Shown here in pieces: positions 1 to 4,430 of a stretch of DNA of 8,339 nt. Within the stretch, counting starts at the first letter, position 1, and the number at the start of each line of letters is the position of its first letter. A model generated the notes under the pieces. The model did not search any database, had not been told where the DNA came from, and worked only from the letters and a program-made list of their open reading frames with translations. Position numbers and translations under genes: made by a program. Source of the DNA: an uncultured Bacilli bacterium (GTDB lineage: Bacteria; Bacillota_I; Bacilli_A; RF39; UBA660); assembly GCA_944372275.1 (NCBI GenBank), contig CALVYO010000053.1, forward strand, positions 1 through 8,339, given 5' to 3'.

Positions 1-596
1 TCATTGCCCATTATTATAACAAATTTAGAAACTTTTTCAATAGTTTTTAAACTTTTCCCATGAGTCACTTTTGTTCCATATATTTTATAATTTTCATCTT
101 TTAATTTTGGACCAAATTCATTTATGTCTGCTATAACAATATTTAAATGAAATACTAATCCTTGACTTGCCCTAATTACTTTGGAATTATATAAATCAAC
201 ACAATCTCTACTTAAAACTAATGTATCAACATTAAAAGCAACACAGCTTCTAATAATTGTACCTAGATTACCAGGATCTTGTATACAATCTAAATAAACA
301 ATGCGATTACCTTTAATTATCCCTTCTTTTTTTTCACAAACACCTATTACATTAGTTGGTGTTTCTAATTCACTTAAATAATTCTTAACATTATTAGTCA
401 TATAGTAAGTCATAACATCTAAAGGAAGTATTTCATTTTCTTCTAATAACAATTCCTTTAAATAACCTGTTTTATAAGCTTCTAAAACCAAATGTCTTCC
501 TTCAACTAAAAATAATCCTTTTTTATCCCGATATTTTTTATTATGTAATTTTTTTAAATCTTTTATTTTACTATTATCAATAGAACTATATAACAT
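1..596 (-). CDS. SpoU/TrmH-family RNA 2'-O-ribose methyltransferase (3' end cut by window edge)
   Basis: Reading leftward from an ATG at 596-594, 198 codons are open to the window edge. The family transfers a methyl group from S-adenosylmethionine to a ribose 2'-OH in rRNA or tRNA, using a knotted SPOUT fold. The N-terminal part (about residues 1-95, with LFLVEGRH around 28-35) looks like the L30e-like substrate-binding domain. Motif 1 follows as DPGNLGTIIRS (about 107-117), containing the conserved Asn and Arg; motif 2 is KVIRASQG (about 138-145); motif 3 begins as IIMGNE at the edge, where GNEGxG is expected. About 50 residues should be missing. AAGGTGG at 608-602 lies 5 bases before the ATG. 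The gene sits just beyond a terminator hairpin, so it is probably its own unit or fed by readthrough. The exact RNA target cannot be told; RlmB/TrmH/YsgA-type proteins all share these motifs. Confidence 0.93.
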   Translation of the reverse strand, partial: MLYSSIDNSKIKDLKKLHNKKYRDKKGLFLVEGRHLVLEAYKTGYLKELLLEENEILPLDVMTYYMTNNVKNYLSELETPTNVIGVCEKKEGIIKGNRIVYLDCIQDPGNLGTIIRSCVAFNVDTLVLSRDCVDLYNSKVIRASQGLVFHLNIVIADINEFGPKLKDENYKIYGTKVTHGKSLKTIEKVSKFVIIMGN

Positions 597-618
597 AATA
601 ACCACCTTAATAATAATA

Positions 619-657
619 TCAAAAATAAGCAAAAAAGTAAATTATTTTTGCTTATTT
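619..657 (-). terminator. Hairpin terminator ending the ferredoxin-to-prepilin operon
   Basis: A perfect 13-bp inverted repeat (623-635 with 645-657, each arm holding the GC core of AAGCA/TGCTT) encloses a 9-base loop. On the minus strand the 3' arm runs into a short T run (five T), then GAT. The stem is A/T-rich, so strength is uncertain. It lies 73 bases beyond the last prepilin-frame stop and only about 26 bases before the methyltransferase ATG. It could therefore also act as a leader hairpin or attenuator for that gene. A TATAAAT box overlaps its 5' side (660-654), but no good -35 is visible. Confidence 0.6.
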
Positions 658-729
658 ATAAGGACAAAATTCAATTAAATTTTATACTTCATATCTAATA
701 ATTTTTTCTTATTACTTTTTTAAATATTT

Positions 730-849
730 TTATTGTAATAAATATGGTGATTGCGCTGTTCCATTACCACCAATAAAATCTAAAGCTTCCAAACCAGATT
801 TTAAATATATGACTGGACGAACACCAAGTGATGAAGACAAACTATTAAA
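730..849 (-). pseudogene. Out-of-frame C-terminal tail of the prepilin-like protein
   Basis: Directly beyond the TAA at 847-845, the frame entered by skipping one base (TTT at 849-847) is open for 39 codons to TAA at 732-730. It reads FNSLSSSLGVRPVIYLKSG and ends in a glycine-rich stretch and SPYLLQ. The serine-rich run followed by GVRPVIYLKS is a typical C-terminal ending of this prepilin-like surface protein group, from memory of the family. The composition is clearly protein-like, so this is a genuine coding remnant and not chance. No separate start codon or ribosome binding site precedes it. It would be expressed only by frameshifting from the upstream piece. Confidence 0.7.
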
Positions 850-1360
850 GTAATGAGTGTACCCTGAATTCAGAATTAGTTCCCACATTAAAAGTTATAT
901 CTTTAATATTAACTTGAATGCTATTATCTAGGCTATTCCAAAAATAGTCATTTAACCAAGCATTTATATAACTATTATTATATTCTTCTTCATTTGTCCA
1001 TACTGTTTCTGCAGGTTGAATTGATGTCAATGGTTGTTGCGTTATCAAAGTTAATGTATTAGTAGAAATATCAAATTCTATTACTCGCCATTGATGTCCA
1101 CCATACCATAAGAAGTTATTTGAGACTTGTTCATTTGTTCCTGTATAATAGTATAAATTTTCATTAATATTATCTTTTACTAACCCAGTTGTATTATCTT
1201 CATTATATTGTGATAATAACTTAGTTATTAATGAATTAGGATCTCTAGGACAACCTTCATCATCCATTGCAAATTGACTATTTGGACATAATGTAAAGGT
1301 ATGATTATTACTTTCTATAACTAATTCTGTTAATTTAGTACCATCATAGTTTATGCTCAT
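845..1360 (-). CDS. Globular part of the prepilin-like surface protein (second reading-frame piece)
   Basis: This 171-residue frame starts at an ATG that overlaps the preceding stop in TAATG (1362-1358), a geometry that allows translational reinitiation. It lacks a signal sequence and membrane segment. Recognisable stretches are TFTLCP (about 22-27), NENLYYYTGTNEQVSNNFLWYGG followed by HQWRV in the middle, then TLTLITQQPLTSIQPAE, then SYINAWLNDYFW. This order matches the extracellular domain of prepilin-type proteins in low-GC Bacillota as I recall them. It therefore looks like the continuation of the upstream prepilin and not an independent gene. It stops at TAA (847-845) just before the expected C-terminal tail, which continues in the +1 frame. 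Without the signal peptide, any separate product would stay in the cytoplasm. Confidence 0.6.
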   Translation of the reverse strand: MSINYDGTKLTELVIESNNHTFTLCPNSQFAMDDEGCPRDPNSLITKLLSQYNEDNTTGLVKDNINENLYYYTGTNEQVSNNFLWYGGHQWRVIEFDISTNTLTLITQQPLTSIQPAETVWTNEEEYNNSYINAWLNDYFWNSLDNSIQVNIKDITFNVGTNSEFRVHSLL

Positions 1361-1665
1361 TATTCAGCATTGCCTAAATTTACCATTTCTTTTACTTTAT
1401 TGGCATCTAAACTTGTTGTACATATTTTTGTATAATTATTGTCCAATTGATATTTTATATCTTCTGTAGCACAATAGTTATTTATTCCACCTAATATCAT
1501 TTGGGCTTCTGACTTACCAGTAGATATTCTCGCATCTTCTACTACATCTAATATGATTGGAGTTGCAATAAGTGCTACTATCGCTAATATAATAATAACT
1601 GCTAATAATTCTATTAGCGTAAAACCAGACATTATAAATTTAAAACTTTTTCTCTTATTTTTCAA
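1360..1665 (-). CDS. Type IV prepilin-like N-terminal piece with class III/type IV methylation motif
   Basis: The 101-residue frame shows a basic leader, then SGFTLIELLAVIIILAIVALIATP: the prepilin peptidase site falls between Gly14 and Phe15, with Glu19 as the conserved mature +5 glutamate. About 20 hydrophobic residues form the membrane and assembly helix, followed by the polar pilin helix (VVEDARISTGKSEAQ). Substrates of this type are cut and N-methylated by a PilD-like peptidase and built into pili or pseudopili. The frame's first codon is TTG (1665-1663), but the good AAGGAG lies 18 bases upstream of it. That site fits the ATG at 1677, from which TGA interrupts after three codons. An internal ATG at residue 12 would leave almost no leader. 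The product ends at about 100 residues, short for a pilin, because the rest lies in another frame. Function as it stands is doubtful. Confidence 0.7.
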   Translation of the reverse strand: MKNKRKSFKFIMSGFTLIELLAVIIILAIVALIATPIILDVVEDARISTGKSEAQMILGGINNYCATEDIKYQLDNNYTKICTTSLDANKVKEMVNLGNAE

Positions 1666-1683
1666 TCATTTTTCCATATACTA

Positions 1684-1689
1684 CTCCTT
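1684..1689 (-). promoter_or_regulatory. Ribosome binding site pointing to the interrupted prepilin start
   Basis: AAGGAG stands 6 bases before the ATG at 1677-1675, ideal spacing, whereas the first open in-frame start (TTG at 1665) is 18 bases away. The site therefore marks 1677 as the ancestral start and the TGA at 1668-1666 as a break in the gene. Confidence 0.7.
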
Positions 1690-1710
1690 ATACTTTTAAA
1701 TATGTGTACT

Positions 1711-2466
1711 TTAAGAATTTATAATTCTTTCAACTACTTTTCTAATATCCCTCTCATTAAATGGTTTCCTTAAAACATCGACTATTTTATAGTCAAAAGA
1801 TTTTTTAACAACATCATCATTACCGACACCGGTTATTATAGCAACTGGTATTTTTTCTAACAAATTATTTCTTTTCATGTATTCTAGCACAACAAAGCCA
1901 TTAACATTTGGCATATTTAAATCTAATAACATACCAACTAATTTATCATTATTTAACTGATTTATTGCTTCCATACCATCTTTAGCAACAACAACATTAA
2001 ATTCATTATTAAATATTTTTTTAATAAAACTACTTATCACTTCAGAATCATCTACTACTAATATTGTTTTATCTTTAACAACATTAATTTCTTCTTTTTT
2101 TACTGTTTCTTTACCAAAATACTGTCTTACAATATTTAATATTCTATCTGTTTCGTTCATTAATTCATCAAAATGATCATAAACATAATAAATATGATTA
2201 GCCTTACTTTCTAATTCATGGTTATAAGATAATTCTGCTAATTTATCAAAGCCAAAATATTTAGCATCACTTTTTAAAGAATGAACCAATATAGCATAAT
2301 TAGCCATATCAGCAATTTCCTTATATTTTTTAATACTATTTATTTTTTCATCAATTTCACCCAAAAAAGTTTCTAATGTTTCATTATAAGTATCCATATC
2401 ACCAAATAACTCTAAACTTTTTTCTACATTTACACCATTATTTTTTAATATATTAACATCTTTCAT
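1711..2466 (-). CDS. Hpt-receiver phosphorelay protein without an output domain
   Basis: The 251-residue protein joins two phosphotransfer modules. Residues 1-115 resemble a histidine phosphotransfer domain: the helix LVHSLKSDAKYFG carries the likely phospho-accepting His62 in the usual HxLKG-like setting (here HSLKSDAKYFG). Residues 133-250 are a receiver domain with the acidic pair Asp139-Asp140, phospho-acceptor Asp182 in LLDLNMP, Thr212 and Lys234 in RKPF. No DNA-binding, enzymatic or histidine kinase domain follows, so it probably relays or buffers phosphate, or acts by protein contact, with a kinase encoded elsewhere. AGGTGAT stands shortly before the ATG. It lies 14 bases after the deoxyribosyltransferase-like gene and 33 bases before the prepilin start, with no visible promoter between, so cotranscription is likely. 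A role in pilus or secretion control is only suggested by position. Confidence 0.9.
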   Translation of the reverse strand: MKDVNILKNNGVNVEKSLELFGDMDTYNETLETFLGEIDEKINSIKKYKEIADMANYAILVHSLKSDAKYFGFDKLAELSYNHELESKANHIYYVYDHFDELMNETDRILNIVRQYFGKETVKKEEINVVKDKTILVVDDSEVISSFIKKIFNNEFNVVVAKDGMEAINQLNNDKLVGMLLDLNMPNVNGFVVLEYMKRNNLLEKIPVAIITGVGNDDVVKKSFDYKIVDVLRKPFNERDIRKVVERIINS

Positions 2467-2480
2467 ATTATCACCTATAA

Positions 2481-2969
2481 TTAGTATATCATATTTTTCA
2501 TATTTATTTTATTATTATTTATTTTATTTACACATATTTTTAATAATTCTTCTAACGAATCAACCGGTTCTTCATTATAATCTAATTTATATAACCAATC
2601 TAAATATTTTATTTTTTCAGCTTCATTAGGTCTACCATAAATTATCTTACCACTATGTAACCAATACCCAAATTCGACATTTGTTGTAAAAGCCGGCATA
2701 TTAGGTAAATGTCTAGGTATCCAAAAAACAATTATAGTAGCATTACTTAAACCATCTCTTTCCCACATTGCTTGATCAACATAATCTGCTTTTGGTTTCC
2801 AAGTTGAATATTCCGGAACATAAACAATTCCATCAAATCCTAATTTTTCTAATATTTTAATTGCTTCGTTTCGCCAAGAAATTGTATTTTTATCTCTAGG
2901 GGTTGGCCCCGCTAAAAATATTGATTTTTCCCCAGTTATAATTTTTTGTTCTGAATAATTTACTATCAT
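2481..2969 (-). CDS. Nucleoside 2-deoxyribosyltransferase-like domain protein
   Basis: The 162-residue cytosolic protein matches the nucleoside 2-deoxyribosyltransferase-like family. Residues 16-25 (SIFLAGPTPR) form the first strand and phosphate/sugar loop; WRNEAIKILEKLGFDG and VYVPE (49-53) follow. Then come the WERDGL and IIVFWIPR stretch (69-86) and FTTNVEFG (94-101), whose Glu99 is placed like the catalytic glutamate of deoxyribosyltransferases. Family members cleave or exchange the N-glycosidic bond of deoxyribonucleosides or related nucleotides; the substrate here is not known. The C-terminal tail from about 145 is Asn/Lys-rich and probably disordered. AAGGAG lies 7 bases before the ATG, within the end of the ASCH gene, and the two genes overlap by ATGA (2969-2966), which favours coupled translation. 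The pairing hints at shared nucleotide or RNA-related metabolism. Confidence 0.87.
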   Translation of the reverse strand: MIVNYSEQKIITGEKSIFLAGPTPRDKNTISWRNEAIKILEKLGFDGIVYVPEYSTWKPKADYVDQAMWERDGLSNATIIVFWIPRHLPNMPAFTTNVEFGYWLHSGKIIYGRPNEAEKIKYLDWLYKLDYNEEPVDSLEELLKICVNKINNNKINMKNMIY

Positions 2970-3361
2970 TTTATATCTCCTTCATAATTCCATATACCTA
3001 GTTTACCTTTTACTTTAATAGGATTAATTAGTTGTATATCATCTAATATCCAAGCATATCTACCTATTTCATAATAACCGCATATAAGTTCTTGATAATT
3101 TACATTTTTAATAAATTCATCATCCATATAAACACAATCTTTTAAATATGCTCTACAAATTATATATCCATAATGCATATCTAAATTTCTAAATAAATTA
3201 ACTAATTCTTTTCTTTCAAATACTTCTTTTTTTATTTTAGATATTGATGCTTGTATATATATTTCTCCTCTATAATTTGTTTTCCAACTTCTTGTTTCAA
3301 TATGTTTTACTTTATTCATAATAAGTGTTGCAAAAGGTTCTTTAATCGTTATTACTTTCAT
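2966..3361 (-). CDS. ASCH-domain protein
   Basis: The 131-residue protein is essentially one ASCH domain, a PUA-like beta-barrel fold thought to bind RNA or nucleotides; some members, such as YqfB, are N4-acetylcytidine amidohydrolases. The typical order is visible: KEPFATLIM (7-15), KHIETRSWKTNYRGEIYIQAS (19-39), with Lys19, Glu22-Thr23 and Arg24 in the conserved cleft strand, then GYIICRAYL, GYYEIGRYAWIL and a final KGKLGIWNY. Length is normal for a single-domain member. The ATG at 3361 lies inside the ferredoxin gene (20-base overlap), and the TGA stop overlaps the next start as ATGA. Such packing means it is made in step with both neighbours. The specific substrate is unknown. Confidence 0.88.
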   Translation of the reverse strand: MKVITIKEPFATLIMNKVKHIETRSWKTNYRGEIYIQASISKIKKEVFERKELVNLFRNLDMHYGYIICRAYLKDCVYMDDEFIKNVNYQELICGYYEIGRYAWILDDIQLINPIKVKGKLGIWNYEGDIK

Positions 3362-3542
3362 CTAATACTAATGCCTTTTTAGGACAAAAATTAGAACATT
3401 TACCACATTTAATACACTTATTATAATTTACTTTTGGAGCATTAAATTCTTTTTGTGATAAATCATTAACAGGACATATTTTAACTGCTGGACATTTATG
3501 ATTTTGTGGACATCTTTCAACAATTACTTTTAATTTTTTCAA
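3342..3542 (-). CDS. Small 4Fe-4S ferredoxin-like protein with an atypical first cysteine set
   Basis: From a TTG at 3542-3540 the product is 66 residues. I prefer this start because AAAGGTG (3555-3549) stands 6 bases before it; the GTG at 3551, giving 69 residues, lies inside that site. The C-terminal half has a canonical cluster motif, C43-x2-C46-x2-C49-x3-C53-P. The N-terminal half carries only C11-x5-C17-x5-C23-P (CPQNHKCPAVKICP), with wide spacing and one ligand fewer than a normal dicluster ferredoxin. Related short proteins in anaerobes show the same CP-rich pattern. The likely role is cytoplasmic electron transfer to an unidentified partner. As the first gene of the operon behind a good promoter, it may supply reducing power or act as a redox sensor for the downstream products, but this is inference. 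Confidence 0.88.
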   Translation of the reverse strand: MKKLKVIVERCPQNHKCPAVKICPVNDLSQKEFNAPKVNYNKCIKCGKCSNFCPKKALVLDESNND

Positions 3543-3548
3543 TTTAAT

Positions 3549-3555
3549 CACCTTT
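3549..3555 (-). promoter_or_regulatory. Ribosome binding site deciding the ferredoxin start
   Basis: AAAGGTG precedes the TTG at 3542-3540 by 6 bases. The longer reading from GTG (3551-3549) would place its start codon within this site and have no ribosome binding site of its own. Confidence 0.6.
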
Positions 3556-3567
3556 ATCTTTAAAAAT

Positions 3568-3596
3568 ATTATATAATATATTTAAGTATTAAGCAA
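3568..3596 (-). promoter_or_regulatory. Sigma-A-type promoter of the ferredoxin-ASCH-deoxyribosyltransferase operon
   Basis: On the minus strand TTGCTT (3596-3591) and TATAAT (3573-3568) are separated by 17 bases. Transcription would begin near 3561, giving a leader of about 19 bases with AAAGGTG well placed for the TTG start. The -10 box is perfect; the -35 matches only its TTG. Confidence 0.6.
3572..3577 (+). promoter_or_regulatory. Possible -10 box for the plus-strand membrane protein gene
   Basis: TATAAT on the plus strand is 31 bases before the ATG at 3609. No recognisable -35 lies 16-18 bases upstream, so the promoter is weak or needs help. It overlaps the -10 of the divergent operon within a 14-bp palindrome at 3566-3579. 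Confidence 0.35.
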
Positions 3597-3608
3597 GGAG
3601 AATTAATT

Positions 3609-3869
3609 ATGGAAATATTTGAAGGATTAGAAGTTGTAATAAATATAATTATTGAATTAATATATGACAAAGCATTTGATAAAAAGAAAAACTTAACTAA
3701 AAGAATACCTTATATTATTTTATATTCTTCTTTGTTAAGTTTAATTATTATAGGATTAACTTATTTAATTATAATTTTATTTAAAAATAATTATATCCTT
3801 TTACCTATATTATTATTTTTAATAGTAATATTACTTTTATATTTATTAATTAAACCATTTTTTAAATAA
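3609..3869 (+). CDS. Small two-helix membrane protein of unknown function
   Basis: The 86-residue protein is the only plus-strand gene here. AAGGAG at 3595-3600 precedes the ATG by 8 bases. Residues 1-20 form a hydrophobic, possibly amphipathic segment with acidic residues. A basic stretch (KKKNLTKR, 25-32) follows, then two transmembrane helices at about 35-58 and 62-84, joined by a tight KNN turn, so the N terminus and the C-terminal lysine probably face the cytoplasm. I recognise no family. Size and topology would also fit a holin-like or toxin-like peptide, a regulator of a membrane complex or a general envelope protein; no antitoxin-like partner or phage genes are nearby. It diverges from the ferredoxin operon and converges on the uncharacterised gene at 3913, with no clear terminator between. 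Confidence 0.75.
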   Translation: MEIFEGLEVVINIIIELIYDKAFDKKKNLTKRIPYIILYSSLLSLIIIGLTYLIIILFKNNYILLPILLFLIVILLLYLLIKPFFK

Positions 3870-3912
3870 ATATTACACTACTTTTTTCTAAAAATATTTA
3901 AAATTTTTGCTT

Positions 3913-4377
3913 TTATATTTTTTTGTCATCACTAGAACTAATCATTTTCTCTTGATTAAGTGGAATTAAAAAAGATATCTCTTTGGTTAATTCATTTTTT
4001 ATGCATAAATCATTCTCAATATATTCAAAAAATTCAATAATTTGTTTTGATATTACATTAAGTATATTTTGAGCATAATTACCCGATTTAGCATCAGCAT
4101 GTAAATAAATATCACAGCATACGCTTTTATTCGTAAATGTACTATCTATTAATGACCTGCAACCAAAAACCATATAATTTGATACATCATTTTTATTTCC
4201 ATTTAATAATTGAATTTCTAGTATACTAGTACCATTTTTCTTTCTTTCATAATACAAATATTTATTATTACTATCTATACCAATTTTTCTAAAAATAGCT
4301 TTTATCTCAGGTACAATCTTTTCAAACAATTTATAGTCTTCTAATTTAATAATTTGATTCAAAATTTCATTTTGCAT
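3913..4377 (-). CDS. Uncharacterised soluble protein
   Basis: The 154-residue protein has no signal peptide or membrane segment. AAAGGAG stands 8 bases before the ATG, and a TATAAT box lies further upstream, supporting a real, separately expressed gene. The first 30 residues look helical (EILNQIIKLEDYKLFEKIVPE). A mostly beta-like middle follows (KYLYYERKKNGTSILEIQLL, then NYMVFGCRSL), then CCDIYLHADAKSGN (87-100) and a long predicted helix (about 101-125). The tail is polar with SSSDDKK. Three cysteines (73, 87, 88) show no metal-binding spacing. I recognise no family. It sits between the ABC operon terminator and the small convergent membrane gene, so its context gives no firm role. Confidence 0.75.
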   Translation of the reverse strand: MQNEILNQIIKLEDYKLFEKIVPEIKAIFRKIGIDSNNKYLYYERKKNGTSILEIQLLNGNKNDVSNYMVFGCRSLIDSTFTNKSVCCDIYLHADAKSGNYAQNILNVISKQIIEFFEYIENDLCIKNELTKEISFLIPLNQEKMISSSDDKKI

Positions 4378-4399
4378 AAATATTCTCCTTTACTTGGAT

Positions 4400-4405
4400 A
4401 TTATA
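4400..4405 (-). promoter_or_regulatory. Probable -10 box for the uncharacterised gene at 3913-4377
   Basis: TATAAT at 4405-4400 lies directly beyond the T run of the ABC operon terminator and 22 bases before the ATG at 4377. No convincing -35 is visible 16-18 bases upstream, where the terminator stem lies. Confidence 0.4.
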
Positions 4406-4406
4406 C

Positions 4407-4430
4407 AAAAAAGAAGATATTTAATCTTCT
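4407..4430 (-). terminator. Intrinsic terminator of the ABC transporter operon
   Basis: AGAAGAT and ATCTTCT (4430-4424 with 4418-4412) form a 7-bp stem with a 5-base loop, followed on the minus strand by a run of six T (4412-4407). The stem begins within the permease stop codon (TAG, 4431-4429), so transcription should end right behind the gene. Confidence 0.78.

Larger units (their letters stand above)
730..1677 (-). pseudogene. Disrupted type IV prepilin-like gene (whole locus)
   Basis: Three reading-frame pieces line up as one prepilin-like protein. Translation from the ATG at 1677-1675, served by AAGGAG at 1689-1684 with 6-base spacing, reads M-E-K and then meets TGA (1668-1666). In that same frame the prepilin signal follows (to 1360). 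The frame then changes by -1 at a TAATG junction, and the globular part runs to a TAA at 847-845. After a +1 change the sequence stays open and protein-like to a TAA at 732-730, including GVRPVIYLKSG, a tail I recognise from prepilin-type surface proteins of low-GC Bacillota. A central stretch usually found before that tail (KVGLL...YWWL-like) is absent, which suggests an internal deletion. Several independent lesions make a decayed gene the simplest reading. Recoding plus reinitiation, or assembly error, are alternatives. Related pieces are described separately. Confidence 0.72.

Noticed and set aside
597..729. Riboswitch or small RNA before the methyltransferase gene
   Set aside because: Apart from the one A/T-rich hairpin at 623-657, no conserved core or multi-stem fold is visible, and the short gap fits a plain terminator.
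1663..1677. Use of TGA as tryptophan (mycoplasma-type code), which would rescue the prepilin start
   Set aside because: Every tryptophan recognised in conserved motifs of the other genes is TGG, a 1005-codon gene contains no in-frame TGA, and the ASCH gene ends sensibly at TGA in an ATGA overlap. The later frame changes would not be cured either.
3609..3869. Toxin-antitoxin or phage holin gene
   Set aside because: The two-helix topology would allow it, but there is no partner gene, antisense RNA signal or phage gene nearby, so only a neutral call is supported.
3870..3912. Bidirectional terminator between the convergent genes
   Set aside because: Only A/T-only stems of about six pairs are possible here, which any sequence of this composition offers.
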